This document shows positions 44,095 to 56,725 of a DNA stretch of 64,000 nucleotides, piece by piece. The notes under the pieces were generated by a model. That model was not told the origin of the DNA. It made no database searches and worked only from the letters and a program-made list of their open reading frames with translations. Position numbers and translations under genes: made by a program. Within the stretch, counting starts at the first letter, position 1, and the number at the start of each line of letters is the position of its first letter. Source of the DNA: Tenrec ecaudatus (taxonomy: Eukaryota; Chordata; Mammalia; Afrosoricida; Tenrecidae); NCBI RefSeq assembly GCF_050624435.1, contig NC_134539.1, positions 124,129,025 to 124,193,024 of the forward strand, in the 5' to 3' direction.

Positions 44095-44642
44095 GGGAGA
44101 GACAAGCCAGTCAGGGTGCAGTATAGCACCAACGAAACATACAACTTTCCTCTAGTTCTTTAATGCTTCCTCCCCCACTATCATGACCCCAATTCTACCT
44201 TACAAATCCGCTAGGCCAGAGGATGTACACTGATACAGATAAGAGCTGGAAACACAGGGAATCCAGGACAGATGAACCACTCAGAACCAGTGGTGAGAGT
44301 GGCTATACTGGGAGGGTGGAGGGAAGGTGGGGTAGAAAGGGGGAGCCGATTAAAGGATCTACTTATAACTCCCTCCCTGGGAGACGACAACAGAAAAGTG
44401 GGTAAAGGAAGACATCGGTCAGTATAAAACATGAAATAATAACAATTTATAAGTTATCAAGGGTTCAAGAGGGAGGGAGGGGGCATAGGGAGGGAAAAAA
44501 TGAGAAGCCGATACCAAGGGCTCAAGTAGAAAGCAAATGTTTTTAAAATGATAATGGCAACAAATGTACAAATGTGCTTGACACAATGGATGGATCATGA
44601 TAAAGAGCTGTACAAGCCCGCCGTAAAACGATTTTTAAAATT
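44095..44642 (+). repeat. 5'-truncated L1 3' UTR
   Basis: Begins near AGACAAGCCAGTCAGGGTGC and ends TGTACAAGCCCGCCGTAAAA before an A-rich run. Opposite in direction to the full-length L1 that starts about 300 bases on. Confidence 0.88.
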
Positions 44643-47600
44643 GTGTGAGCTGAACCACTTGCGATGTCTAAAATGTTGGCTGTTGCTTCTGCTGTTAATG
44701 TGGGTGCTCTTCAATTGGGGCCTGAACGGGAAGATTGGTGTAGATGATCTGCCGCTATAGGCTTCCTCCTGGGCCTCATCTCATCCTTTCTTAAAGGAGT
44801 TAGCCATTCACAAACTGCTGAGTTATTCGAAACAGTCTCATAAACTTTTCACACATCATCAATGATTTCACACTATTCCACCCAAGCTTTACCATAAATT
44901 TGTTGTTTGCTCTTGCTTCCATTTTTAGCATCATTCTTTTTTTAAAAAATCATTTTATTAGGGGCTCATACAACTCCTATCACAATCCATACATACATCA
45001 ATTGTGTAAAGCAAATTTGTACATTCATTGCCCTCATCATTCTCAAAACATTTGCTCTCCACTTAAGCCCCTGGCATCAGCTCCTCATTTTTTCTCCTCC
45101 CTCCCCACTCTCCTCTTCCTCATGAACCCTTGATAATTTATAAATTATTATTTTGTCATATCTTGCCCTGTCTGACGTCTCCCTTCACCCACTTTTCTGC
45201 TGTCCGTCCCCCAGGAAGGAGGTCACATTTAGATCCTTGTAATCGGTTCCCCCTTTCCAACTCATCCTCCCTCCACCCTCCTGGTATCGCTACTCGCACC
45301 ACTGGTCCTGAAGGGATCATCTGTCCTGGATTTCCTGTGTTTCCAGTTCCTATATGAACCAGTGTACATCCTCTGGTCTAGCCAGATTTGTAAGGTAGAA
45401 TTGGGATCATGATAGAGGGGGGGGGGAAGCATTTAGGAACTAGAGGAAAGTTGTATGTTTCATCATTGCTACTTCACACCCTGATTGGCTTGTCTCCTCC
45501 CGGAGAAACTTCTGTAAGGGGATGTCCAGTGGCCTCCAAATGGGCTTTGGGTCTCCACTCCACACTCCTCACCTCATTCACAATGATATGATTTTCTGTT
45601 CTGATGATGCCTGATACCTGATCCCTTCAGCACCTCGTGATCACACAGGCTGGTGTGCTTTTTCCATGTGGGCTTTGTTGCTTCTCAGCTAGATGGCCGC
45701 TTGTTTACCTTCAAGCCTTAAAGACCCCAGACACTATATCTTTTGATAGCTGGGCACCATCAGCTTTCTTCACCACATTTGCTTATTCACTTGCTTTGTC
45801 TTCAGCGATTGTGTCGGGAAGGTGAGAATCATGGAATGCCAGTTTAATAGAACACAGTATTCTTGCATTGAGGGAGTACTTGAGTGCAGGCCCAATGTCC
45901 ATCTGTTACCTTAATAGTAAACCTATAAATATATGCACATAGATCTATTTCCCCATCCTCATATATAAATATATTTGCATATGTACATGCCTTTATTTAG
46001 AACTCTATAAATGCCCTGTGCCTCCAAGCTCTTTCCTCTACTTCCTTTGACTTTCCTCTGGTCCCACCATCATGCTCAGTCTTCATCTGGGTTTCAGTAA
46101 TTCCTCTTGGTTACATTACCCTAGATCACACCCTACCAGGCCTCCTACACCCTCCTCATCACCAATTTGGATCACTTGTTGTTCCCTTGTCCCTGGGTTT
46201 GTTAACACCACTACCTTTCCCCCCACCTCCCCTTCTCCCATGTCTCCCCGGAACTGTTGGTCCCATTGTTTTCTCCTCCAGATTGTTCATCCAGCCTATA
46301 TTATTTAGACAGACCTGTGGAGATAATAACATGCACAAAAAACAAGACAGAGCAAAACCAAGCAACAATATAAAACAAACAACAACAACACACCAATGAC
46401 AAAAACAAAACAAAACACAGAAAGAAAAGCTTGTTAGTTCAAGGACTGTTTGTTGACCTTTAGGAATGTCTTCCAGTCGAGTCTCTTGGGGCACCAAGCC
46501 CTGACCCCAAAGTCTACTTTTCGTATTCCCTGGGGTCTTCGTTGCTCTATTCCCTTTGCTGTTCTGTTGTACACCCTTAGTGTTTTGCCTCGGTGTGGTG
46601 GGATCAGATTTGGCGGAAATCCCACACTGTGTCTCTGGTGTTGTCCCTGTAGGGCTATAGGTCAGTGAGGAACTTCGTGTCTCATAGTGGGGCTGGCCAT
46701 GTTGTCTTCTCTGTGGGTTGGCTGCTCTGAACGGGAATATCATCCTCAAGGATTTGAGGGACAGGATGTGCTCCAAGCTCTCTTCCTCCCCCTTCATTTG
46801 CTCCCATGTGCGCTGATCAGACGTGTCCCTCTCACAGAGCTGCAGATTCAGTGCTGTCCTCTGAAATAAATTCTTCTGGGGGGAGGGACAGGTGTGCACA
46901 AAGTTTGGATTGGGACCGGACCCTCAGACCTCTCCACTGGTTCCCTACTTCATGCTGGCATGTTGCATTCACATCTTGAAGCACTGGGTTGAAGTCTGGT
47001 CCCTCGTTCCCTGTGGAGATATAAACAATACCCTTCCCTTGAGTGGGTTAGTGCCCTGTGCCCCCACTACCCATTTTTTTCCTCTCCCCACCTCCTTTTT
47101 AGTTGGCTACCAAAAGTATCCCTGGATTTGGTCTGGCCTCTGCCATACTACCTGGTCCTCACCCCAGGAATTTTTGTATACAGTAGTTTTTCCTCTATGC
47201 CCCGTTTGCAATTTTTTTAAAAGCTTACCTCAACGGACTCATGTTGTACTTGTCCTTTTGTGCTTGGCTTACTTCGCTTAGCATGATTTCCTCTAGTTCT
47301 TTCCATGCAGCGATGTGTTTTATACGTTCATCACTGCTTTTTAGTGATGCGTAGTAGTCCAGTGTATGAATGTACCACAGCTTTTTAATACACTCGTCAG
47401 TTGATGGAAATTTGGGTTGTTTCCAACTCCTTGCAATTGTGAACTGTGCCGCAATGAACATTGGAGCACAGATGTCTGGCCTTGGTTTGTTTCTTGCCTC
47501 TTCTGGGTATATGCCCAGTAGGGGGATTGCTGGGTCATATGGTAGCTCCATTTTCATCTGTTTTATATATCACAGATGGATTTCCATAGTGGCTGTACAT

Positions 47601-49293
47601 ATTTACAGGTCCACCAGCAGTGGATGAGAGTTCCTGTCTCCTCACAGCCCCTCCAACACGTTGTTTTCTGATTTTTTGAATTGGGCTACCTTTGAGGGTG
47701 TTAGATGGCATCTCATTGTTGTTTTAATTTGCATTTCTCTTATGGCTAAAGATCGGGAACATTTTCTCGTATGTTTGTTGGCCATTCGGATCTCTGCCCC
47801 TGTGAAACTTCTGTTCAGGTCCCTTGCCCACCTCCTCAGTGAGCAATTAGTTTTTTTCTTTTTGGAAGCTAGCAGAGTATTGTAGATTTTAGTAATAAGG
47901 CCTTTGTCTGATGTGTCATTGCTAAAGATGTTTTCCCAGTCTGTGGACTCTCTTGTTACTCGGTGAATTCTTTCGATGTACACCGGTGTTTTATCTTTAG
48001 TATATCGCATTTGTCAATTTGTGCCTCCTGTATGTTTGTGTCCTTCCCTCTTTCTGATAGCCTGTGTATTCCCTGTGCCAAGGTTCTCAGGTTTGTCCCA
48101 ATTTCCTCATTGGTGGCCCTAATAGTTTGGGGTTTAACTTCAAGGTCTGTGATCCACCTTGAGTTTATTCTTGTGCATGGAGTAAGATAAGAGTCTTGCT
48201 TCATTTTTCTGCAGGTAAATATCCCTTTTTTCCAGCATCACTTGTTAAAGAGGGCATCTGTTTCCCATTTAATATTTTTGGAACCCTTATCAAAGATCAG
48301 TTGTCTGTATGTTGATTATTTTATTTATGGGTTTACAGTTCTTTTCCATTGGTCTGAGTATCTGTCATTGTACCAATACCACGAGGTTTTGAGAACTGTG
48401 GCTGCATAGTATGTGCTAAGGTCAGGTAAAGCAAGCCCTCCCACGGTGTTCTTCTTGAGGAGTTCTCTGCTAATTCTGGGATTCTTCCCTCTCCATATGA
48501 AGTTGGTTATCAGTTTTTCCATTTCTTTGAAGAAGGATAAGGGTAATTGTATCGGGATTGTATTAAACTTATACAGTGCCTTTGGCAGAACTGACATCTT
48601 GACTATATTGAGTCTTCCAATCTGTGAGCATGGGATAGTCTTCCATTTGTTGAGGTCGCTCTTGGTTTCTTGTAATAGTGTTCTGTAGTTTTCCTCATAT
48701 ACATCTTTTGTTCTTTTAGTCAGGTATATCCCTAGATATTTCTATTTGTGTTTGGCTATTGTGAAGGTTACCACCTTCTTGATCTTTTCTGTGGTCTTAT
48801 GTGATGTGTGTAACAGTCTGATGGACTTCTGTTTGTTGATCTTGTATCCTGCCACTCTGCCAAACTCCTCTATTGCTTCCAGTACTCCCCTTGTGGGGCT
48901 TTTGGTATTTTCCATATATAAAATCATATCATCTGCAAATAATGATAGTTTCACCTTTTCCTTACCCAGAGGAATACTTTTGATGTCTTTTCTTTGCATT
49001 ATGCTGTTGGCTAAAAAATCCAGTACAATGTTAAATAAGAGTGGGGACACGGGGCATTCCTTGTCTGGTCCCCTTTTTCAGTGGGATTGTGTTAGTCTTT
49101 TCTCCATTGCCTAGTACGTTGGCTGTTGGTTTTTCATATATTGCTTGCATTGTCTTGAGGAATTTTCATTCCATTCCTATCTTCTCAAGTGTCTTAAACA
49201 GGAATTGGTATTGGATGTTGTCAAATGCTTTTTCTGCATCTATTGATATTATCATGAGGCTCTTATAGTTTTTCATGTCAATGTGGTGATTTA

Positions 49294-49344
49294 TTTATTT
49301 AGTTTTTTAAAACATTTTACTAGGGACTCATACAACTCTTATCT
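49294..49344 (-). mobile_element. 51-bp truncated L1 inserted in the larger L1
   Basis: Only the last bases of an L1 3' end (TTTTACTAGGGACTCATACA) plus poly(T), flanked by a perfect 14-bp duplication AATGTGGTGATTTA at 49280-49293 and 49345-49358. Confidence 0.9.
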
Positions 49345-50416
49345 AATGTGGTGATTTATACTAATGGTCTTTCATATGTTGGATCATCCCTACATCCCTG
49401 GTATGAATCCCACTTGGTCATGGTGTATTACTTGTTTTTTATACTTTTGTATTCTATTGGCCAGTATTTTGCTAAGGATTTTTACATCAACGTTTTTTAG
49501 GGATATTGGTCTGTAGTCCTCGATTCTTGTGGGATCCTTGCCCCGGTTTTGATATCAGAGTTATACTAGCTTCATAGAAGGAGTTTGGGAGTTTGCTGTC
49601 TTTTTTTTTTGTGTTCTGGAAGAGTTTGTGTAGGACTGGTGTTAGTTCTTCCCTAAATGCTTGGTAGAATTCTCCAGTGAAGCCATCTGGTCCAGGGGAT
49701 TTTTTGGTTGGTAATCCCTTGATAACCTTTTCTATTTCTTCTATTGCTATGGGTTTGTTGAGATTTGTGACATCTTTGGGGACAGTCTAGGGAGGGATTG
49801 TTTTTCCAAGAATTTGTCCAGGTCTTCCAAGTTGTTGAATACATTGGAGTACAATCCTTCGTAGTACTGTATAATTATCCTTTTGATTTCATTAGGGTCT
49901 GTCATAATGTCCCCTCTTTCATCCCTCATTCTTGCTATTGAAATTTGTTCCCTCCTTTCTTTGGTTAGGTTTGCCAGCGGTCTGTTGATTCTGTTTATCC
50001 TTTCAAAGAACCAACTTTTAGCAGCATTAATTTTTTCCAGTTTTCTTATTTTCCTTCTCCTGAATCTCAGCCCTGATTTTTATGATTTCTTTTCTTTTGC
50101 TATTAGTAGGATTGTCCTGCTGACTCTGCTGTAGTTGTTGCAAGTTTTGTGCCGGTATGTCAATCATGAGTCTCTCTTCCTTTTTCAGGTGTGTATGTAT
50201 TTCTATGAAACTTCCTCTGATAACTGCCTTTGCTGTGTCCCATACGTTTTGGTATATTGTGTTCTCATTCTCGTTGGTTTCTAGAAATTTCCTAATTTCA
50301 TCTCTGGTCTGTACCACTATGCACTCCTTTTGCAGTAGAGAGTTATTCATCCTCCAATTGTTTGCTCTTGTTTTCTTTCTCTTCGTTTTGTTGATTTCCA
50401 GCCTTATGGCACAGTG

Positions 50417-50417
<1 letters not shown>

Positions 50418-50460
<43 letters not shown>
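50418..50460. repeat. (GA)n microsatellite
   Basis: About 21 GA units grown from the GAGAGAGATCTG target duplication of the adjacent tRNA-derived insert. Confidence 0.95.
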
Positions 50461-50466
<6 letters not shown>

Positions 50467-50529
50467 AATCACTTGTTGGGAAGAGTTAGGAGGCCAGTGT
50501 GCTATCCATTGCACCACAGAGCCCAGCTT
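50467..50529 (-). mobile_element. Retroposed 5' half of a tRNA-Arg (UCU)-like transcript
   Basis: A 63-base insert flanked by a perfect 12-bp duplication GAGAGAGATCTG (50455-50466, 50530-50541). On the - strand it reads GGGCTCTGTGGTGCAATGGA then TAGCACACTGGCCTCCTAAC: the acceptor-stem 5' strand, D-arm and anticodon-arm start of tRNA-Arg-UCU. This is followed by intron-like sequence ending GTGATT and no T-arm. It is not a working tRNA gene. Confidence 0.75.
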
Positions 50530-50667
50530 GAGAGAGATCTGTATGATATCAATGTGCTTGAATTTATGTAGATTTGCCTTATGCCCAAACACGTGGTCTA
50601 TCTTAGAATATGTGGCATGTAGGCTTGAAAAGAATGTGAATTACTTTTGATTTGGATGAAAAGCTCA

Positions 50668-50977
50668 AGGATCCACATGTGACCTCCTCCCTGGGAGACG
50701 GACGGCAGAGAAGGGGGAGGGGGGAGAATCCAGATAGGGAATGATATGACAAAATAACAATCTATAACTTATCAATGGCTCATGAGGGAGGGGGGAGCGG
50801 GAAGGGAGGGAGAAAAAAAGAGGACCTGATGCAAAGGGCTTAAGTGGAGAGCAAATGCTTTGAAAATGATGAGGGCAAAGAATGTACGGATGTGCTTTAT
50901 ACAATTGATGTATGTATATGTATGGATTGTAATAAGAGTTGTATGAGTCCCTAATGAAATGTTAAAAAAAATCAATC
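50668..50977 (+). mobile_element. 5'-truncated L1 inserted in the larger L1, opposite strand
   Basis: CAAGGATCCACATGTGACCT to TCCCTAATGAAATGTTAAAA is the L1 3' end in + orientation, within the ORF2 sequence of the - strand L1. A clean target duplication was not evident. Confidence 0.85.
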
Positions 50978-51750
50978 AGGTCAAATTGTCTAATTATATC
51001 ATTGAGTTTCTAGCCTCCTTGTTGAGTTTCTTTCCCTGTGATCTATCTTTCTCAGAGAGTGGTGTATTGAAGGCAGCTGCTATACTTGTTGAGGCTGTGA
51101 TTTCTTTTTTCATCTTTTGGAGTGTTTGGTTGATGTATTCAGCTGGTTTCTCATTTGGGAAATATATGCGTAGTGGTCCTTTGTCTACAGTGCTTAGTGG
51201 TTCTTTGTCTACCATTCCCTTGAGCATCATATAGTGTCCCTCCTTATCTCTTTTTATGGTTTGCCCTTTGAGGTGAATTTTATCTGAGATTAAGATTGCA
51301 ACCCCTACGTTTTTTGAATTGCTGTTTGCTTGGTATACCTTTCTCCAGCCGTTGATTCTCAGCCTATTTTTGTCGGTAGCCTTGAGATGTGTCTCTTGCA
51401 GGCTGCAGATGGATGGGTTGTGTTTTCTAAGCCATTCTGCTAGCCTCAGTCTTTTAATGCCTGAGTTCTGGCCATTGATATTCAGGATATTATCTCCATC
51501 TGTGGACTCTGTGATGTCATCTTATGCCTTTTGTGTTGGCTGTTTTCCTACCTTCCTTTCTTATCAGTGTGTTGTGCATGTGTATGTGTGTGTATCATTC
51601 TTAACTTCTTTCCACCCTTAAACAAGAGCTATCTTAGGGTCTGTTTTCTCTTTATTGCCATCTGGGTGAGGTTGTTCTATGTGGCGGTCTCTTATTTATG
51701 CTTTGTGAGTGTTGTTCTTCTGCCCATACTGGATTGGCAAGGTATTTTTG

Positions 51751-52673
51751 TCAGGCTGGATTTCTTCTAACATATTCTTTGAGTTTTTCCTTATCTGGGA
51801 AAACTCTTACTTCTCCATCTATCTTGATCGATAATTTGGCTGGGTAGAGTATTCTTGGGTTTGAGTTGTTTTCCTGCAGTTTTTGGAATATGTTACTCCA
51901 CTCTCTCCTCTTCTCCGTAGTTTCTGCTGATAGGTCTGAGCATATTCTTATTTGGGAACCTTTATATGCCATTGCTTGTTTTTCCCTAGCTGCTCTCATG
52001 AATTTTTCCTTTTCCTCAAAGTTGGATAGTTTAACTATTATGTGCCTTGGTGACTTCTTGGAATTCAGACTAGCTGGTGTTCTTTCAGCCTCCTGAATGG
52101 TTGCCTGGTTTTCATTCATTAAGCTGGGGAAGTTTTCCTCCAAGAATTCTCTCACTATTGTTGCAGATGACTTCTTTGTTGTGTCTTCCTCTGGTAATCC
52201 AATAATTCTAATTTGTTGTTCCTCTTCATAGTATCAGACATAGCTCTTAGATTTTCTTCAGCTTCTCTGATGATCTTATTAGATTTTTGTTCACGTTTGT
52301 TAAAGTCTACTTGGCTGTCCTCCAAGTCACTGGTGCGGTTCTCTGCTTCCTCCAGTCGATTCTCGAAGTCCGTGTGTCTGCTACTGGTTTTTATTATCTC
52401 CTCCCTAAGCTATTGTATTTCCTTTTGGTGTATGGACTTTATCTCCTCTATCATTTCATCCTTTTCCTATATTGTTTCTCTCATATCCTTTGTGACTTCA
52501 AGTAGCATTCTGAAAATTTCTTTCTGTGGCAGGTCAATGTCTGCTTCTTCTATGCATGTCATTATGTTCAGGACATCTTTTGCCATTGCCACTTGTTTCT
52601 CCTGTTTGTTCATTGAGGTCCTTGGGGCTGATGGCTGTTTGTGTTGTGCTGTTTTAGAGGAGCCAGCTGCCAT
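51751..52673 (-). pseudogene. L1 ORF1 (RNA-binding protein), disrupted
   Basis: Starts MAAGSSKTAQHKQPSA, followed by a coiled-coil region. A premature TAG falls near 52467. The C-terminal half (51751-52155) keeps the RRM and C-terminal domain, with SPRHIIVKLSNFEEKEKFM, and ends VRRNPA. Confidence 0.85.
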
Positions 52674-53618
52674 TTTCTAGGCAGTTTAAGAGCACTGGCT
52701 CTCTTTCTGGGAGACTTGTAGGAATGTTTCTTCGGACTGCCTACAGCTAATTTCATGATGGAATTAGCCTACAACTTTGTCCTCCTGTGGCTTCTCTCTC
52801 AGGGGAGTGCCCCAGAAGGCTGATGGGCGGAATTGCCCTGGTGAGGTATATCATTGTGGAGGTTGGTCAGAGGTTCCTGCAGTAGATTGGAATGTTGGTA
52901 AGTGTTGGCAGAGCTGCCTTAGGCCATGTGAGGCACTGAGGTAGGTGGGAGGAAGTTCCCTCAGTCACATGGGATAACCAAGGAAAAATAGGAACTACCC
53001 CAGCCACATAAGCGGGAATTTCCCAGTAAGAAGTTGGGTGGAGTATCTCCTGGTAGAGGTCAGCAGGGTTTTCCCCAGCCTCAGGCTACACTGCACAGGG
53101 TGGAGCTCACGTAGCTGGGTGTGGAGCAGACATAAATGCCCTACGTTAAGGGGAGTGGTCTGGAGGTAGGCAGTGGAGTGTGAGAAAACAGGAAAGAGAC
53201 AAAGGGGAGAAAAAAATTTTAGGATAGAGAGAAGAGAGGGAAACAAAAGTAATAATGTAGCTGAGCCCAGATCCTTACATGTGGAGATGCAAGGGTTTAG
53301 TCCCTGCCCTGAGGTGGTGGCAAGCTGTGGCTGTGTTTAGATAAAAGCCCCTGCACTGGCTCCAAATAGGTCTGGCTCTGGCAGACAGTGATGGGGGTAA
53401 GGTCAAACCCTAGCCAGCCTCCACTGTGGTAAGCCAGAAGCCCCCAGCCCCTCAAAACCTTGTGGATCTGTACCTATTTATCTTTATGATGCTCTTCCTG
53501 CGATCCAGCAGTGTTGAATTTCCCTCTTAGTAACTCTCCTGGGCAGATTTCTGCGGAGTCCCTCTGGCATGTGTCACTCAGTCTCCATCTTCCCCATGCT
53601 GTCTCTAGCATCATTCTT

Positions 53619-55126
53619 GTTGCACTGGTAAGAGCTCTTTTCAAACTGCGTGTCTTAACCTGCTTAGCGTCTCAAACTAGATCCTGTTTAGACATAACAC
53701 GTGAGTATGAGTTTATTTTGGTGCAAAAAAATTTTGAAATCCACACATTGCTTTCTCATAGTACACATTTTCCACAAACTTTTTGAAGGTCCCTCATATC
53801 TACTACAACAATATTTATTTAACTCACAGTCATTGAAACAACACCGATTCATGGTTAAGCCCTGGACTACTAACTGAAAGGCTGGAGGTGCAAACCCAGC
53901 CAGTGTAGCTGTTAATTTCTTTGAGCCTGGTGGGATGGAGGGATTGCTAGTCATGTTGGCGATCGAGGTAGGGAGGCAGGACTTTGGATGGGGTGCCGTG
54001 TGTCTAGCTGAGCTTGGGCCATGGCCGTCCAGCAATGATTACAATGGACTGGAAGCCCTTTTCAGGGCCCAAGGGCTCTACTGTCAGTTGGGGAAGTGGG
54101 GACGGCCACCAGCAATGACTCATACTGGGCATTTCACCAGGCTAAATAGATTGGAGCCAGGCTTGACATCATACTATATTTATTTTAGTAATATGTATAT
54201 TTGATTTAAAATTCACTGGAGAATAAATAGTACACCCACATCTCCACCACCCAGCTTTGCATTTACTGCCCCTCTGCCTGGTCTGCTCTTTCTCCCGCTG
54301 TCCACCCAGCTCTGGTCTTCAGTATCGAATAGCCCATCATCTTCAGGTACTGGTGCCCTTAGTGGATTTCCTGGTCAACATTTTGGAACTCTTTTCCTAA
54401 AGTTCTTAGCCTCATTTTTCTGCTTTGTTTTAATTCATGGAACTCGTACGATACTGCATGTTTCACTTTATTTTGACTGTCTGTTTGCCCTGACATAACA
54501 GAAATTTAATGTACATTGCATCCTTATCAGCTTCAGACAAGAACAGAGCTTTCAATGGAAATTCCTATCAGCTCAAAGACAGTTTAGTCTTCTGCTTATT
54601 CTCAGGGCTTAACACCAGGCCTGCGTGTTGAGTCAATGTATGAAGTGAATAAACTAATGAGCTGTGGGGCAGATTCATAACCCCTGCATCTTAGGAGCGC
54701 TGCAGGACTGTCGAGAATCCTCACACAGCAATGGGCACCACCACCTGCTTTTGGCCCCCAAATAGAGAGCCAAATGACTATTCTGAGATTTGAGCTAAGA
54801 CTGTGACTCAAAATTATTGTGTAGACATACCTATAGATCTCAAGAAATTGTTGCTGCGTTTGGAAAAATCAGTGGATTGTAATGGAACCAAACTTGAACA
54901 AATTCAACAGTAAACAGAAAGTTCTAGAAATAAGAAAGGGATAAGACTGACTTCCTATTTACAGCAATAACAAGAAAGGGAAGGTGAATTTTACAGTCCC
55001 TGGATTTCTGAGAAGGGACCCATGTCATCATAGCCAATATCATCAGAGTTCGACTATTGCCACAAATCTTGACATGTCACACAGGAGGACACTGGGGAAA
55101 TGGGGCTGCCCAAGACAAAAGCAATG
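53619..55126. other. Intergenic sequence with weak repeats
   Basis: An AfroSINE head fragment lies at 53855-53925 (GGACTACTAACTGAAAGGCT). 53690-53800 ends TTTCCACAAACTTTTTGAAG and looks like an old dispersed repeat that I cannot name. No gene seen. Confidence 0.5.
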
Positions 55127-55142
55127 AAAATGATCAGAAGCT

Positions 55143-56040
55143 GCTCACCTTCCCGACACAACCGCTGAAGACAAAGCGAGTGCATAAGCAAATGTGGTGA
55201 AGAAAGCTGATGGTGCCCAGCTATCAAAAGATATAGCATCTGGTGTCTTAAAGGCTTGAAGATAAACAAGCGGCCATCTAGTTTCGAAGCAACAAAGCCC
55301 ACATGGAAGAAGCACACCAGCCTGTGTGATCACGGAGTGTCGAAGGGATCAGGAATAAGGCATCATTAGAAAAAAAAAATCTTCCCAGAGTGAATGAAGG
55401 GGGAAGTGCAGAGTGGAGACCCAAAGCCCTGGGTCTTTGTCGACCACTGGAGATCCCCTTGCAGAAGGGTTTAGGGGAGGAGATGAGTTAGTCAGGGTGT
55501 GATGTAACACCGATGAAGAATAGAGCTTTCCTCTAGTTCCTAAATGCTTCCTCCACCCCACCCCACCCCCCACTATCATGATCCGAATTCTACCTTGCAA
55601 GTCTGGCTAGACTAGAGGATTTACACTGGTGCAGGTAGGAGCTGTAGGCACAGGGAATCCAGGGCGGATGATACCTTCAGGACCAGGGGTGTGAGTGGCG
55701 ATACTGGGAGGGTAGAGGGAGAGTGGGTTGGAAAGAGGGAACTGATTACAAGGATCTACATGTGACCTCCTCCCTGGGGGATGGACAACAGAAAAGGGGT
55801 GAAGGGAGACGCCGGACAGCGCAAGATATGACAAAATAATAATTTATAAATTATCAAGGGCTCATGAGGGAGTGGGAGCAGGAAGGGAGGGGAAAATGAG
55901 GAGCTGATGCAAAGGGCTTAAGTGGAGAGAAAATGCTTTGAAAATGATGAGGGCAATGAATGTACAGATGTGCTTTACACAACTGATGTATGTATGGATT
56001 ATGATAAGAGTTGTATGAGCCCCTAATAAAACGTTAAAAA
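55143..56040 (+). mobile_element. 5'-truncated L1 (3' UTR only), with target duplication
   Basis: About 0.9 kb of the L1 3' UTR, flanked by a 16-bp repeat with one mismatch, AAAATGATCAGAAGCT at 55127-55142 and AAAATGACCAGAAGCT at 56041-56056. It ends CCCCTAATAAAACGTT plus A-rich tail. Confidence 0.92.
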
Positions 56041-56056
56041 AAAATGACCAGAAGCT

Positions 56057-56623
56057 TAAGCTGTTTCTTGGGAAAAGGCATTTGAGATCTGGTTAAGACT
56101 TTCAATAGAACTGTTTTGAAGTCTGCTCTTCTGGGTACCACCGACCTATTTTATGATGCTATTGGCCGGCAATGTCAATGTGGCAATCCCCATGTGGTCT
56201 CACCTGTTCTACCTGCTGGCACCCTGCCTGACAGGGGACTGGGAAAGGCAGAATGCTCACTCTCTTGATGCTCTGAGAAAATTCACCTGAGTTTACTAAA
56301 GTCTGTACAGCCTATTGCTTAGCTGACTATAGCCCAAAGGTAGAGGCAGAGAGGGAACTGAAGAACACACACGGACTGGCAGCGCTGTCTGTGATCATAG
56401 GGGCAAACCCGAAAACCTTAAGTGTCTTATGGATGGTGTGTCCATGTTATGGAAGACTAGTCCATTGATCTGTTTGTAGCCGATGTTGCGGGAATCCTAC
56501 CTATATTTCCTCGCCAATGACTCATAGTTCAGTGTGTGTCAGTCTGACTTCCCGCACCTATGCGTCTTTGTCCACTTGGGAATTAAGACCTCTTGGGAAT
56601 TGCCTTTACTAAATGGCTGAGGG
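56057..56623. other. Intergenic sequence
   Basis: No gene or recognisable repeat found on either strand. Confidence 0.5.
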
Positions 56624-56725
56624 AACCAAACCAAACCAAACCAAATCCACAGCCATCCAGTCTATTCTGACTCATAGCAACTGAATAGGGCAGAGAACTG
56701 CCCCATAGGGTTTGCACGGGTATAT
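56624..56725 (-). repeat. AfroSINE 3' part
   Basis: ACCAAACCAAACCAAA tail (reversed), then TCTATTCTGACTCATAGCAA and AGAACTGCCCCATAGGGTTT. Confidence 0.85.

Larger units (their letters stand above)
47225..51500 (-). pseudogene. L1 ORF2 (endonuclease/reverse transcriptase), disrupted
   Basis: Endonuclease part at about 51500-51000 (NINGQNS, CSLQETHLKATD). Reverse-transcriptase part with the FADD active site in LSLFADDMILYMEN near 48930. C-terminal part from 47557 to 47225 ending KDKYNMSPLR then a stop. Frame changes, stops and three insertions make it non-functional. Confidence 0.9.
44939..53605 (-). mobile_element. Full-length L1 retrotransposon, inactive
   Basis: Flanked by a 13-bp duplication TAGCATCATTCTT (44926-44938, 53606-53618). 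On the - strand it has a 5' UTR (53605-52674), ORF1 (52673-51751), ORF2 (about 51500-47225) and a very long 3' UTR (47224-44939) ending in AATAAAATGATTTTTTAAAA-like poly(A). Three later insertions lie inside: 50668-50977, 50467-50529 and 49294-49344. Several stops and frameshifts break both ORFs. Confidence 0.93.

Noticed and set aside
50467..50529. Possible tRNA-Arg gene
   Set aside because: Only the 5' half is present, with no T-arm, no 3' acceptor strand and flanking target duplications, so it is a retropseudogene.
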